In this document: piece by piece, positions 17,063 through 25,402 of the stretch
Position numbering within the stretch: the stretch's first letter is position 1
Layout of the letters: each line of letters begins with the position of its first letter
Assembly (NCBI RefSeq): GCF_015667795.1
Contig: NZ_JADPEL010000020.1
Span: 1-60,244 of the forward strand
Direction: 5' to 3'
DNA: 60,244 nt
Source of the DNA: Clostridium sp. D53t1_180928_C8
GTDB taxonomy: Bacteria; Bacillota; Clostridia; Clostridiales; Clostridiaceae
Made by a program: the position numbers and the translations under genes
The notes under the pieces: model-generated
Database searches by the model: none
Told to the model about the DNA's origin: nothing
What the model saw: only the letters and a program-made list of their open reading frames with translations

Positions 17063-17123
17063 TATAGTTAAGTTAATATAATATATACTCCTACCGTTAT
17101 ATTACTTAACTATACTATTTTCT
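17063..17123 (+). promoter_or_regulatory. long hairpin directly upstream of DUF1540 gene
   Basis: TATAGTTAAG (17063-17072) pairs perfectly with CTTAACTATA (17105-17114); an inner stem, TAATATAA (17074-17081) with TTATATTA (17097-17104), extends it to 18 bp with one bulge and a 15-base loop. A short T-rich run follows and the AGAGGAGG ribosome binding site starts within about ten bases. It could be an operator, a leader attenuator or an mRNA-stabilising stem. Confidence 0.5.
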
Positions 17124-17142
17124 TAAAAGAGGAGGATTAATT

Positions 17143-17301
17143 ATGAAACATAACGAAAGTATCGGTTGTACTGTTACTGAATGCAAATTTCATTGTACAG
17201 ATGATAATTACTGTACCTTAACTCACATTAAAGTTGTTAGTCATACTACCTGTACATCTAGTAAGGAATGTACTGATTGCGGTAGCTTCGTAAAAAAATA
17301 A
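17143..17301 (+). CDS. DUF1540 small cysteine-rich protein, 52 aa
   Basis: 52 residues with seven cysteines, arranged as IGCTVTECKFHCTDDNYCTL, then TTCTSSKECTDCGSF: the DUF1540 pattern (IxCxVxxCxxN..CxAxxIxV..TxCxxF). A very strong ribosome binding site (AGAGGAGG, about nine bases upstream) supports it. The function of the domain is unknown; metal binding by the cysteines is likely (inference). Small DUF1540 proteins are common in spore-forming clostridia. It is followed by a terminator hairpin and by an exported protein gene on the same strand. Confidence 0.85.
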   Translation: MKHNESIGCTVTECKFHCTDDNYCTLTHIKVVSHTTCTSSKECTDCGSFVKK

Positions 17302-17329
17302 TATTACGAGCATATATTTTCTTAATATA

Positions 17330-17366
17330 AGGGTGGTTAAAATTACTGCCCTATTTTAATCTTTTT
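17330..17366 (+). terminator. terminator of DUF1540 gene
   Basis: AGGGTGGT (17330-17337) pairs with ACTGCCCT (17345-17352), including two G-T pairs, followed by ATTTTAATCTTTTT. Confidence 0.55.
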
Positions 17367-17437
17367 AATTATTTATAAATAAAATTTTATTTTTTAAAAC
17401 ATACTAAATATTATTAATAATTTAAGGAGTGAAACAA

Positions 17438-18097
17438 ATGAAAAGATTCTTAAGTTGCCTTTTATCAATATTAACTTTATTATCTATTATACTTTATACT
17501 TTACCTGTATCTGCATCTTCTATCGAAAATCCTTATTCTCAATTTGTAGATGATCCATATTATGAGGTTACAAGTGACTTTATTACTGGTATAACAGATA
17601 AACTTTCAAAGCTTCCAGCTTCAGGTAGTGTTTGCATAGACTATTTAGGAGAAGAGATATTATTACATAGAGCTATATTGTTTGCTACTAATAATATAGA
17701 AAGTTATTCAAACAATCCCGAACTAATTGATATTAGCGATGATATAATTGATAATTATACTGGTGAATTAAAAGAAATGAGAATTGAGCTAGGTAGATTA
17801 ATAGATACTTATGGAAAAAATAAAGAGTCCCTTAAAGAAGATGATGATTATATTAAACAATATAAAGTAATTGTTGATAAACTAATTAAAGACTTATCAG
17901 AAATAAAAGAATCTGAAAGTAATGAAAAGACATACATAAAACAAGCAATTGCACTTTTACAAGCTTCTCATGATATTTCATCAATGAATACTAAATGTGC
18001 TAAAAGTGAATTAGTTAAGGAAATTGCTAAAGATGAAATTACAAATACTCAAGAATATATTTCTAGATTAAAAACTCTTGAAACAGCATTAAAATAA
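17438..18097 (+). CDS. exported helical protein of unknown function
   Basis: 219 residues. A classic signal peptide (MKRF, hydrophobic core, cleavage near VSA-SS at about 27) sends it out of the cell. The mature part is almost wholly charged alpha-helix (repeats of E, K, D, I and L from about 60 on), likely a helical bundle or coiled coil, with two cysteines (SVCIDY, NTKCAKS) that might form a disulphide. No family recognised. I chose the ATG at 17438: AAGGAG (17424-17429) is eight bases upstream, while the in-frame GTG at 17429 overlaps that site. Monocistronic, ending at a strong terminator. Confidence 0.82.
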   Translation: MKRFLSCLLSILTLLSIILYTLPVSASSIENPYSQFVDDPYYEVTSDFITGITDKLSKLPASGSVCIDYLGEEILLHRAILFATNNIESYSNNPELIDISDDIIDNYTGELKEMRIELGRLIDTYGKNKESLKEDDDYIKQYKVIVDKLIKDLSEIKESESNEKTYIKQAIALLQASHDISSMNTKCAKSELVKEIAKDEITNTQEYISRLKTLETALK

Positions 18098-18102
18098 TTA
18101 AA

Positions 18103-18145
18103 AATTAAGAAGTTAAGTACTAAACTTAACTTCTTAATTTTATAT
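18103..18145. terminator. bidirectional terminator
   Basis: A perfect 15-bp stem: AATTAAGAAGTTAAG (18103-18117) with CTTAACTTCTTAATT (18124-18138). It lies between convergent genes. Confidence 0.85.
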
Positions 18146-18162
18146 ATTTATATTTTATAAAA

Positions 18163-19404
18163 TTAAAACTTATTTAAATTTATAATTCTATTTTTAACTC
18201 TAGATTCTTCTGCTGCAAAAGCCATAAGATGACTTTCTAATGATTTTCTTCCACTTGATAATGAGTCCTTTTCTTCATTCTCTAAAAGTTTGAATAATTC
18301 TATCATTAAGCCTCCATCTCCACCGTTATGTCCTGTAGTAGACTTTTCAATTTTATATAACTTTTCTTTTCTCTCTTGCTTTAAATTTGACCTAAAAGTA
18401 ATAACTTCTATTTCATTTTTACCCTCATGACCTCTAATTTCCCCTTTAGTACCCATTATTTTTATTGTTCTAGAAATTTCATCTGTAAATCCTGATAAAT
18501 TAAAAGTAGCAGTAACTCCATTTTCAAACTTTAAAATAGTACTCTGATGATCACAAACATTATTATCACACTCAAATACACATCTACCATAATTATTTTT
18601 TTCTAATGAAGATAATATACCTTCTTTAGTTTGAACATTACTTACTACTGTTGCTGGCCATTTACCAATAACATCTAGATATACTTTTCTTGCATCAAAC
18701 ATACAATTATCAATCTTACAATTTATACACCTATCTGAAGCTCCAATTGGCTTATGCTTTTTATTAAAAAACGTTAACTCTCCAAAAGATGCAACACTAT
18801 CACACTTACTTTCAATAATCCATGATAAAATATCTAAATCATGACAACTCTTTTGCAATATTATAGACGATGTCTCTTCTGAATTTCTCCAATTTCCTCT
18901 GACAAAACTATGGGCCATATGGAAAGCACCAACATTTTCATTATGTTGAATAGTTATAATATCACCTATTTCACCCCTCTTAACTATTTCTTTTAACTTT
19001 TTAAAGAAGCTTGTATATCTTAATACATGACAAACCATTAATAATAAACCTTTTTCTTCAGACTTATTAACCATATCCATACACTCTTCTTTATTTATTG
19101 ACATTGGTTTTTCTAATAAAATATTATATCCCTTATCTAAAGCTTTCATAACAGGTTCATAATGTTGTCTATCTAATGTTGATATTATAACTATATCGGC
19201 TAATTTTTCTCTTTTAAAGAAATCCTTAATATTAGTAAATACATTTTCTATTCTTATATTATGTTCAAATTTCATCTTTTCTCTTCTAAAGTCATTTGGC
19301 TCAACAACTGCTACTACTTTTCCTAAATTACTATTATTCTTTATAAATTCCCCATAAATATCTTGTCCTCGTTGTCCTGCACCAATTATTGCTACAGTTT
19401 TCAT
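18163..19404 (-). CDS. Gfo/Idh/MocA-family oxidoreductase
   Basis: 413 residues. N-terminal Rossmann NAD(P)-binding domain with IGAGQRGQDIYGEF at the start, an acid after beta-2 (VVEPN), and the family EKP motif in LLEKPMSIN near 95. The C-terminal Gfo/Idh alpha/beta domain contains SCHDLDILSW (the conserved catalytic-region H-D-x-D). It has extra cysteine clusters (CINCKIDNCMF, CVFECDNNVCDH) that are unusual and may bind a metal. Substrate likely a sugar or inositol derivative, unknown. The start at MKTVA (19404) has GAGGGGG six bases upstream; ATGs at 19419 and 19410 overlap it. Monocistronic. Confidence 0.88.
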   Translation of the reverse strand: MKTVAIIGAGQRGQDIYGEFIKNNSNLGKVVAVVEPNDFRREKMKFEHNIRIENVFTNIKDFFKREKLADIVIISTLDRQHYEPVMKALDKGYNILLEKPMSINKEECMDMVNKSEEKGLLLMVCHVLRYTSFFKKLKEIVKRGEIGDIITIQHNENVGAFHMAHSFVRGNWRNSEETSSIILQKSCHDLDILSWIIESKCDSVASFGELTFFNKKHKPIGASDRCINCKIDNCMFDARKVYLDVIGKWPATVVSNVQTKEGILSSLEKNNYGRCVFECDNNVCDHQSTILKFENGVTATFNLSGFTDEISRTIKIMGTKGEIRGHEGKNEIEVITFRSNLKQERKEKLYKIEKSTTGHNGGDGGLMIELFKLLENEEKDSLSSGRKSLESHLMAFAAEESRVKNRIINLNKF

Positions 19405-19455
19405 GCTCATCCCCCTCATATAATATTATTACTTATTTTACCATAAATTACATAA

Positions 19456-19517
19456 AAAAACGCCCCAGAGGCACAATAAATTAGTTATATAGTACTATTA
19501 CTAATTTATTGTGCCTC
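19456..19517 (-). terminator. strong terminator, 17-bp stem
   Basis: GAGGCACAATAAATTAG (19468-19484) pairs perfectly with CTAATTTATTGTGCCTC (19501-19517). On the minus strand it is followed by GGGGCG and a T7 run. It ends the M20/PAP2 gene pair. Confidence 0.9.
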
Positions 19518-19528
19518 CCAAGCACACT

Positions 19529-20359
19529 TTAAAATTTAAACTTCTTAAATATCATAGGATATACTCCTATTCCAACAAAACTAATTAATGCATATCTTAT
19601 AAATGAAAATATAGTTTCACTTGGAAATATTGCTTTTAATCCAACCTGCAATACAAGTAATATTAATATACCTAATAATACTCTTATCACCTTAACTTTA
19701 GTACTTTTTTCAGTTGAAAAATTAACATATTTCTTTTCAATATAGATTCCAATTACGAACCCTAAATAAGTTCCCATACCTTTAATAAAGTCTGCTGAAT
19801 GTGCAAAAGTTAATGCTGGAATAAATACTATAAATGTTATTACATATAATAACATTTTATTTTTAAATCTATTATATAGCTTATAGCATATTAAAGATGT
19901 TAATACCCCTAAAATTCCTCCAACTATAACATCCTTTGGATAATGAACTCCTAAGTATAACCTTGAAAATCCTATTAGCATAATAATTATAGTTGCAATA
20001 ATATACATTGCTTTTTTCTTTATATAAATTGCCATAGCACTATAAAATGAAGCTGCCCCTTGAGTATGACCACTTGGGAATGAATATCCTGTTGCTGTTT
20101 CTGATCTTAAAGTTCTAATTCCTTCTTCCCCTATTGGTCTTTTCATCTTAAAAATATCTTTTATTGCATTATTTAAAAGTACACTAGTTAAAACAGAATA
20201 TGCTATATATTCCCCGAACTTTTTATCTAATGCCCAATAAATAATTGATATTATTGAAATTAATACTATTTGCTCTCCACACATAGTTATAAGTTGAAAT
20301 AAAAAATCAAAAAATGGATTTGCTATACTTTGAATATGTCTTAAAATTTCTAATTCCAT
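19529..20359 (-). CDS. PAP2-family membrane phosphatase
   Basis: 276 residues, about six membrane helices. It carries the three PAP2 motifs: KMKRPIGEEG (K-x6-RP type) near 80, PSGHTQG near 104 and SRLYLGVHYPKDV near 147, so it is catalytically complete. Family members dephosphorylate undecaprenyl pyrophosphate, phosphatidic acid or phosphatidylglycerophosphate at the outer face of the membrane. The C-terminal extension with three more helices resembles clostridial PAP2 proteins of unknown substrate. It follows the M20 gene by 16 bases, so the two are co-transcribed. Ribosome binding site AAGGAG. Confidence 0.9.
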   Translation of the reverse strand: MELEILRHIQSIANPFFDFLFQLITMCGEQIVLISIISIIYWALDKKFGEYIAYSVLTSVLLNNAIKDIFKMKRPIGEEGIRTLRSETATGYSFPSGHTQGAASFYSAMAIYIKKKAMYIIATIIIMLIGFSRLYLGVHYPKDVIVGGILGVLTSLICYKLYNRFKNKMLLYVITFIVFIPALTFAHSADFIKGMGTYLGFVIGIYIEKKYVNFSTEKSTKVKVIRVLLGILILLVLQVGLKAIFPSETIFSFIRYALISFVGIGVYPMIFKKFKF

Positions 20360-20375
20360 AAATTTCGCTCCTTAA

Positions 20376-21566
20376 TTAATGATGAAAAAGATGTCTTCTC
20401 GGCTCTTTTACAGTTGCCTCTAAAGCATAAGCAACATATAACTCTGTACTTATTAACACAGCTTTTTCATCTATATTAAATTTATCATTATGATTAGGAT
20501 AATCCCTACCTATTTCTTCATTACCAGCTCCTACAAACACAAATACACCTGGAATTCTTTTTTGATATATTGAAAAATCTTCTCCAAGCATCATTCTTGG
20601 TACCTTTATGATATCTTCTTCGTTAAATATTTTCTTTGCAGCATCTAAAGCAGTTTTTACCGCACTAGCATCATTAATTACAGCTGGATGATGTGCTACA
20701 TCATACTCAACAGTAGCAGTCGATCCATATGCTAATGCAGTGCTATATGCTATTCTTTTAATTGATGTTTGTATATGCTTTGCTGTTGATGCATTAAAAG
20801 TTCTTATTGTTCCCTCTATTATAGCCTCACCTGAAATAATATTATGTGTTTCTCCTGATTTAATATGCCCTATAGTTACTACTGCCGAATTTACAGGATT
20901 TATTTCTCTACTAATTATAGATTGCAAATTCATTACTATTGCAGCACAAACTAAAGTCGCATCTACACATTGATGTGGTTTTCCTGCATGACCTGATTTA
21001 CCTGTAATTTTTATAGTAAATTTATTTGATGCAGCCATTCTAGGCCCTTCTTCAATAGAGATTTTACCACATTCTATATCTCCAAACACATGTAATCCAA
21101 AAATTTCATCTGCATCATCTAAATAACCATGCTCAGTAATTAATTTTGCCCCACATGAATTTTCTTCAGATGGTTGAAATACAAGAATAATTTTTCCTGG
21201 AATACTGTCCTCATATTTTTTTAATATCATCGCTGCACCAAGTAATGATGCCATATGCGCATCATGTCCACATGCATGCATTACTCCATTATTTACCGAA
21301 GCATATCTAACATCAGTATTTTCTTGTATTCTTAAAGCATCCATATCTGCTCTTAAAGCTATTACCCTACCATCTCCCTTACCAATAGTTGCAACTACTT
21401 CTGTTTTTATTCCCTCTTCATATTCAACACCTATTTTATCTAACTCCTCTTTAATTCTTTTAGATGTTCTATGCTCCTCCATACTTAATTCAGGATACTT
21501 ATGAAAATCCTTTCTTAATGAAATTATATAATTGCTTATAAGTTTTGTTTCTTTTAAAATATCCAT
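20376..21566 (-). CDS. M20 amidohydrolase (N-acyl amino acid hydrolase-like)
   Basis: 396 residues, cytosolic metallopeptidase-family amidohydrolase. Metal-binding motifs are visible: HKYPELSMEE near 21, ALRADMDAL near 72, HACGHDAHMA near 98, EENSCGA near 133 and the dimerisation-domain GKSGHAGKPH near 183. Relatives cleave N-acetyl or benzoyl groups from amino acids (hippurate hydrolase, N-acyl-L-amino acid amidohydrolase, N-acetyl-diaminopimelate deacetylase). The genomic context does not select a substrate. Ribosome binding site GGGGGTGG. First gene of a pair with the PAP2 phosphatase. Confidence 0.92.
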   Translation of the reverse strand: MDILKETKLISNYIISLRKDFHKYPELSMEEHRTSKRIKEELDKIGVEYEEGIKTEVVATIGKGDGRVIALRADMDALRIQENTDVRYASVNNGVMHACGHDAHMASLLGAAMILKKYEDSIPGKIILVFQPSEENSCGAKLITEHGYLDDADEIFGLHVFGDIECGKISIEEGPRMAASNKFTIKITGKSGHAGKPHQCVDATLVCAAIVMNLQSIISREINPVNSAVVTIGHIKSGETHNIISGEAIIEGTIRTFNASTAKHIQTSIKRIAYSTALAYGSTATVEYDVAHHPAVINDASAVKTALDAAKKIFNEEDIIKVPRMMLGEDFSIYQKRIPGVFVFVGAGNEEIGRDYPNHNDKFNIDEKAVLISTELYVAYALEATVKEPRRHLFHH

Positions 21567-21693
21567 AATCCACCCCCACTACTTAAATTATATAATTTTA
21601 TGAAAATATTGTATATTATTTTAATTAAATGATTTCATTCTTTGTAAAAATATGGTAATATTTTTATAGTAAGAATTTTTTCGAGGTGAAATT

Positions 21694-22437
21694 ATGAAAA
21701 GAAAATTATTAATTCTAAGTTGTACTGTTATTTTATGTTTTTCTCTAACATCATGCGACTTAAAAAGCGCAATTACAGGAGATAAAACACCTAGCACTAA
21801 AGAAACAAATACAAAAGAACCAACTACTGAAAATAAAGATGACATAACAAATACTAAGACTACTGATGGAACTAAAAATACTAATTCTGATAACATAACT
21901 TCTGATGATGCAGTTTTAACAAATAATAATTCACTTGTAGAAAATAATAGTTCTACTTCTGCTTCTACTATTACCCCTGATAAATCTGCAATTTCATCAA
22001 CTAGTAACACAGTAAATAGAAACTGTAGAGTTTTCTACTTTAACAAGGTAGATCTTAAAACTTATTGTATTGATACAAGTGTTGCTGTTACTGATAATGC
22101 CTTCGTTACTGCATTAACAGACCAATTATATTCAGCACCTAAGGGTAATTCTAATTTTTTTGTTTTATCTAAGGATTATGGAGTAACTTCAGCAACATTA
22201 AATTATGATAGTAATATTTTAACTGTTGTATTTAATGAAAACTTTATTAAAGATATGGACCTTTCTACAGAAGTAGCTAACGGAGTTGTAGCTGCAATAG
22301 TAAATACTTATGGATATAACTATGGTGTAGATAAAGTTGCTGTTTATTTTGGAAGTGAATTGTACACTGGTCTTGAAGGTACATCTTCCGCTGGATATTC
22401 TACAGTAAACTATACTAATTCATTAAAACTTGATTAA
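21694..22437 (+). CDS. GerMN-domain lipoprotein
   Basis: 247 residues. A lipoprotein signal peptide ends in lipobox SLTSC (Cys at about 20). A long Thr/Asn/Ser/Asp-rich, probably disordered linker (about 25-105) follows, then a C-terminal GerMN domain (about 110-247): CRVFYFNKVDLKTYCID, ALTDQLYSAPKG, ATLNYDSNILTVVFNENF and a closing AVYFGSELYTGL. GerM proteins act in sporulation and germination, at the spore septum in B. subtilis; other GerMN proteins are general cell-surface proteins. Ribosome binding site GAGGTGA. Monocistronic with its own terminator. Confidence 0.85.
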   Translation: MKRKLLILSCTVILCFSLTSCDLKSAITGDKTPSTKETNTKEPTTENKDDITNTKTTDGTKNTNSDNITSDDAVLTNNNSLVENNSSTSASTITPDKSAISSTSNTVNRNCRVFYFNKVDLKTYCIDTSVAVTDNAFVTALTDQLYSAPKGNSNFFVLSKDYGVTSATLNYDSNILTVVFNENFIKDMDLSTEVANGVVAAIVNTYGYNYGVDKVAVYFGSELYTGLEGTSSAGYSTVNYTNSLKLD

Positions 22438-22447
22438 AAAATTTAAA

Positions 22448-22490
22448 AACAGTAAATAGGTTACATAACTTTTAATCTATTTACTGTTTA
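22448..22490. terminator. bidirectional terminator
   Basis: AACAGTAAATAG (22448-22459) pairs with CTATTTACTGTT (22477-22488), between convergent genes. Confidence 0.8.
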
Positions 22491-22494
22491 AACT

Positions 22495-23457
22495 TTAATG
22501 ATTTTTACTACTTATAAAGAAATTTCTTTTTATTAATAAAAACTCTTCCATATCATTTAAAAATTGAAGTAATTGTGCCCTACTTTCAAACTCCTCTCTT
22601 GACTTTGGTAGTTCCATCTTTTTAAATTCATTTCTTAAACCCTCTAACTCCTGTAATAATTCTTTACAGTCATTAACTTCTCTTATATTCTCAGCAACAC
22701 ATAATGTAAAATCTGCCATAACATTCATTTGTTCAACTGGCATATTAAATCTTTGAAAATGTAGTCTCATTCTATTTATTGTATCAAATTGATTTATTCT
22801 CATATTTATGTAATCAGTATAATAAGATGAACTTCTAAAGAAATTATTATTTACTATTTTATAAGCAGTTTCTTTACTTTCATATAATCTTTTTTCTACT
22901 TCATCTATTATTTTTTGCTCATCAATATCAACAGTATATGTTACTAATGATTTTGACATTTTACTAATAATTATCCTATAATGCTCCTCTATCCATTCTA
23001 TATCTTTTCTAAATTTATCTTCAAGTGATGGCATAAATGCATTTGCTATAGCCGCAACCCCTATACCAATTAACATCAATAATAACTCATTAATTACTAA
23101 AGATATGGTTATTGTTTTTGCTATTAAAATATGTGTTGAAAGTACCGCTGCTGGAACCATTCCTTCTTGTATTTTTAACTTTGATGTTGTCGGTATTAAA
23201 ATTAATAAGAATATTCCAAATGCTATAGAACTATTTCCTATTAATTCATATAAAATTACAGATAATAAAATTCCCATGGTGCAAGCTACTATTCTTCTAT
23301 AACTAACTACTAATGCTTTTTTTCTAGTATCTTGTATGCTTAAAATTGCAATTACTGCCCCTACAGTTGCATACTGTAATCCTAAAACATTTCCTATAAT
23401 TAAAGATATAGTTGCTGATATAGCCATTTTAAAAGCTAAGTTATATATATACTTCAA
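22495..23457 (-). CDS. FUSC/aromatic acid exporter (ArAE)-type membrane protein
   Basis: 320 residues. The N-terminal half (about 1-150) has four to six membrane helices in the ArAE_1/DUF939 (YqjA-like) arrangement: FKMAISATISLIIG, QYATVGAVIAILSIQDT, then RRIVACTMGILLSVI. The C-terminal half is a soluble helical domain (from about 155: EWIEEHYRIIISKMS). Similar proteins are called aromatic acid exporters, though the transported substrate is rarely known. The start is TTG at 23457 with GAGGGG ten bases upstream; no in-frame ATG fits better. Not part of the adjacent cobalamin operon, whose terminator lies between them. Confidence 0.85.
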   Translation of the reverse strand: MKYIYNLAFKMAISATISLIIGNVLGLQYATVGAVIAILSIQDTRKKALVVSYRRIVACTMGILLSVILYELIGNSSIAFGIFLLILIPTTSKLKIQEGMVPAAVLSTHILIAKTITISLVINELLLMLIGIGVAAIANAFMPSLEDKFRKDIEWIEEHYRIIISKMSKSLVTYTVDIDEQKIIDEVEKRLYESKETAYKIVNNNFFRSSSYYTDYINMRINQFDTINRMRLHFQRFNMPVEQMNVMADFTLCVAENIREVNDCKELLQELEGLRNEFKKMELPKSREEFESRAQLLQFLNDMEEFLLIKRNFFISSKNH

Positions 23458-23554
23458 ACCTATTCATCCCCTCTTTATATATATTCCATATTATATACTA
23501 ATAATTTAAGGTATAAAAATATTTTTTTCAATTTACTATATACTAACGAGTTAA

Positions 23555-23592
23555 TTATTAAAAGAGGAGCATATCAACCTGCTCCCCTTTTC
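23555..23592 (-). terminator. terminator of the cobalamin operon
   Basis: AAAAGAGGAGCA (23560-23571) pairs with TGCTCCCCTTTT (23580-23591, one mismatch); a T-rich run follows on the minus strand. It lies about 50 bases after cbiQ and marks the end of the operon, so no cbiO follows in the same transcript. Confidence 0.85.
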
Positions 23593-23641
23593 ACACTCTT
23601 TCTTATATATTAATTTATAATTTAATATAATAAACATAGCC

Positions 23642-24337
23642 TTAAATAAAACAACATAAACTCATCAAAATAAAATAACCTATTATAAAAGCAACTCTAT
23701 ATTTACTTGATTCAAATTTATAATAATAATTATGCCTTCCAATATAACATCTATTTTTTAACGAAAGGTTTATTTCTCTCCATCTAAAAATCAAGGACCT
23801 AAAAACCAATCCACAAGTTCTTCCAAAATCCCTTATACTATTTTTACATCCACAAAATCCAGCTCTAGATTTTATAGCCTTAAATGTAGTATAAAAATCC
23901 TCTTCAATAATTATTATAAATCTCTCCATAGACTTCATAATATCACCAATATCTCTTGTCCATTTATTTTTACTCATCAAATATACAATATGATTAATTG
24001 GTGTTGTTAAAGTTAAAAATCCTATACTTAATGCTCCATTTATACCTCTTAATACCAAAGTTAATATATAAATAAAGTCATATCCTTGCCACCATAATGA
24101 TAAGGCTGTAAAAGTTCCAAAAAACAATGCTATACATATAAATTTATTAATTATACTCTTTGGATTTTTACTTAAGATATTTAATATAATAAAAAATAAT
24201 ATATTAATACCTAAAATATAGTTATTATTAATATAGCTTGCTCCAATTAATGATATTATAGTTAAACTTAGCTTTTCTAATGGATGAATGTCTGTAAGAC
24301 TGCTATTAATGCTGTACAGACTTATTTCTCTTATCAT
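23642..24337 (-). CDS. cbiQ: cobalt ECF transporter, T component CbiQ
   Basis: Transmembrane T component of the group I ECF cobalt importer. About 231 residues with four to five membrane helices, and the helix-linked Ala-Arg-Gly-type coupling motifs seen as KSRAGFCGCKN and RSLIFRWREI, which dock onto the ATPase. I chose the ATG at 24337 (MIREISLYS...HPLEKL), because CbiQ proteins start with this block; a longer frame to 24376 would lie deep inside cbiN. It overlaps the end of cbiN by about 30 bases and is the last gene before the terminator. The partner ATPase gene cbiO, normally next, is missing. Confidence 0.9.
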   Translation of the reverse strand: MIREISLYSINSSLTDIHPLEKLSLTIISLIGASYINNNYILGINILFFIILNILSKNPKSIINKFICIALFFGTFTALSLWWQGYDFIYILTLVLRGINGALSIGFLTLTTPINHIVYLMSKNKWTRDIGDIMKSMERFIIIIEEDFYTTFKAIKSRAGFCGCKNSIRDFGRTCGLVFRSLIFRWREINLSLKNRCYIGRHNYYYKFESSKYRVAFIIGYFILMSLCCFI

Positions 24338-24590
24338 TACGCTTGCTTCCCACAAAATATCCAATAAAACCTGCACCTAATGCTGCTTGAGCTGCAAAAA
24401 TAAAACTTTCTACCTCTCCTGATGGTGGTTCCCATAAGCTATTTGCCCATGGCTCATATTCACTATTTATTTCATTAATTATTCCTTCAGCTTGAGCATC
24501 TGCACCTTCATATTCTCCATTTGCATTTATTATAAATGGAACAATAATTAATAAAGCTGCAATGCAAAGTAAAATTATAGTTTTTTTCAT
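24306..24590 (-). CDS. cbiN: cobalt transporter accessory subunit CbiN
   Basis: 94 residues. Two membrane helices (about 3-22 and 68-84) flank an extracytoplasmic loop with the characteristic EYEGADAQAEGIINEI and EPWANSLWEPPSGEVES. CbiN is needed with CbiM for cobalt uptake. Its start overlaps the cbiM stop (TAATG) and its end overlaps cbiQ, so the three are translationally coupled. High confidence from the loop sequence. Confidence 0.95.
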   Translation of the reverse strand: MKKTIILLCIAALLIIVPFIINANGEYEGADAQAEGIINEINSEYEPWANSLWEPPSGEVESFIFAAQAALGAGFIGYFVGSKRNDKRNKSVQH

Positions 24591-25315
24591 TATAATAACC
24601 CTCCTTCTAATTGCACTAGTTCTTCACTGCAATGTTTCTTAATAAAGTCATATATAACAACTGAAATTATTCCCTCTACTATTGCAAGTGGAATTTGAGT
24701 TATTGCAAATACACTCATAAATTTTACTGCAGATGCTAATACGCCTCCTACACTTGATGGATAAGCTAAAGCTAACTGTATTGACGTAACTATATAAGTT
24801 GCTAAATTTCCTAAAGCACATCCTGCAAAAATTGCAACTGATACATTCTTTTTCTTTAATAATTTATATATAAAATATGCAACAAATGGGCCTACTATCC
24901 CCATTGATAATGTATTTGCACCTAATGTAGTAAGTCCTCCATGAGCTAATAATAAAGCCTGGAATAATAAAACTACTACTGATATTATAGTCATTATAAC
25001 TGGACCAAAAACAATTGCTCCAAGTCCTGTTCCTGTTGGATGAGATGAACTTCCTGTTACTGATGGTAATTTTAATGCTGACATCATAAATACATATGCA
25101 GCCATAAGTGCTAATAACATTTTTATGTCATGATTCTTTTTAATAAGCTTTCTTAATTCTCTTATACTTAATATAATAAACGGTGCTGAAAGTATAAAAT
25201 AAAAAACTACCCAGCTTAATGGTAAATACCCTTCTGCTATATGCATTGCATATGCATTACTTGGTATTGAAAATGATAGTGCTAAAATAAACACTATGTA
25301 TAAAAATTTTTTCAT
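24590..25315 (-). CDS. cbiM: cobalt ECF transporter substrate-binding subunit CbiM
   Basis: S component of the cobalt importer, 241 residues. It starts with a leader peptide ending AYA, after which the mature protein begins MHIAEGYLP; in CbiM/NikM the free N-terminal Met-His forms the metal site, so leader cleavage is functionally required. Six or so further helices; SSHPTGTGLGAIVFGP and HGGLTTLGANTLSMGIVGP are family signatures with metal-site histidines. Ribosome binding site AGGGGGAA. It lies 87 bases after cbiJ; that gap contains no recognisable riboswitch. Confidence 0.96.
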   Translation of the reverse strand: MKKFLYIVFILALSFSIPSNAYAMHIAEGYLPLSWVVFYFILSAPFIILSIRELRKLIKKNHDIKMLLALMAAYVFMMSALKLPSVTGSSSHPTGTGLGAIVFGPVIMTIISVVVLLFQALLLAHGGLTTLGANTLSMGIVGPFVAYFIYKLLKKKNVSVAIFAGCALGNLATYIVTSIQLALAYPSSVGGVLASAVKFMSVFAITQIPLAIVEGIISVVIYDFIKKHCSEELVQLEGGLL

Positions 25316-25402
25316 TCCTAATTCCCCCTATAAATACGTTTTATTCTTAATAAAATTGATTTTAGAACCCTATCGGTATTCCTGTTTCCCTTAGTCTGTA
25401 TA

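Noticed and set aside
25316-25402. Possible second riboswitch before cbiM
   Set aside because: The minus strand has GGGAAACAGGAA-like text but lacks the other cobalamin or NiCo aptamer blocks and shows no stable pairing.
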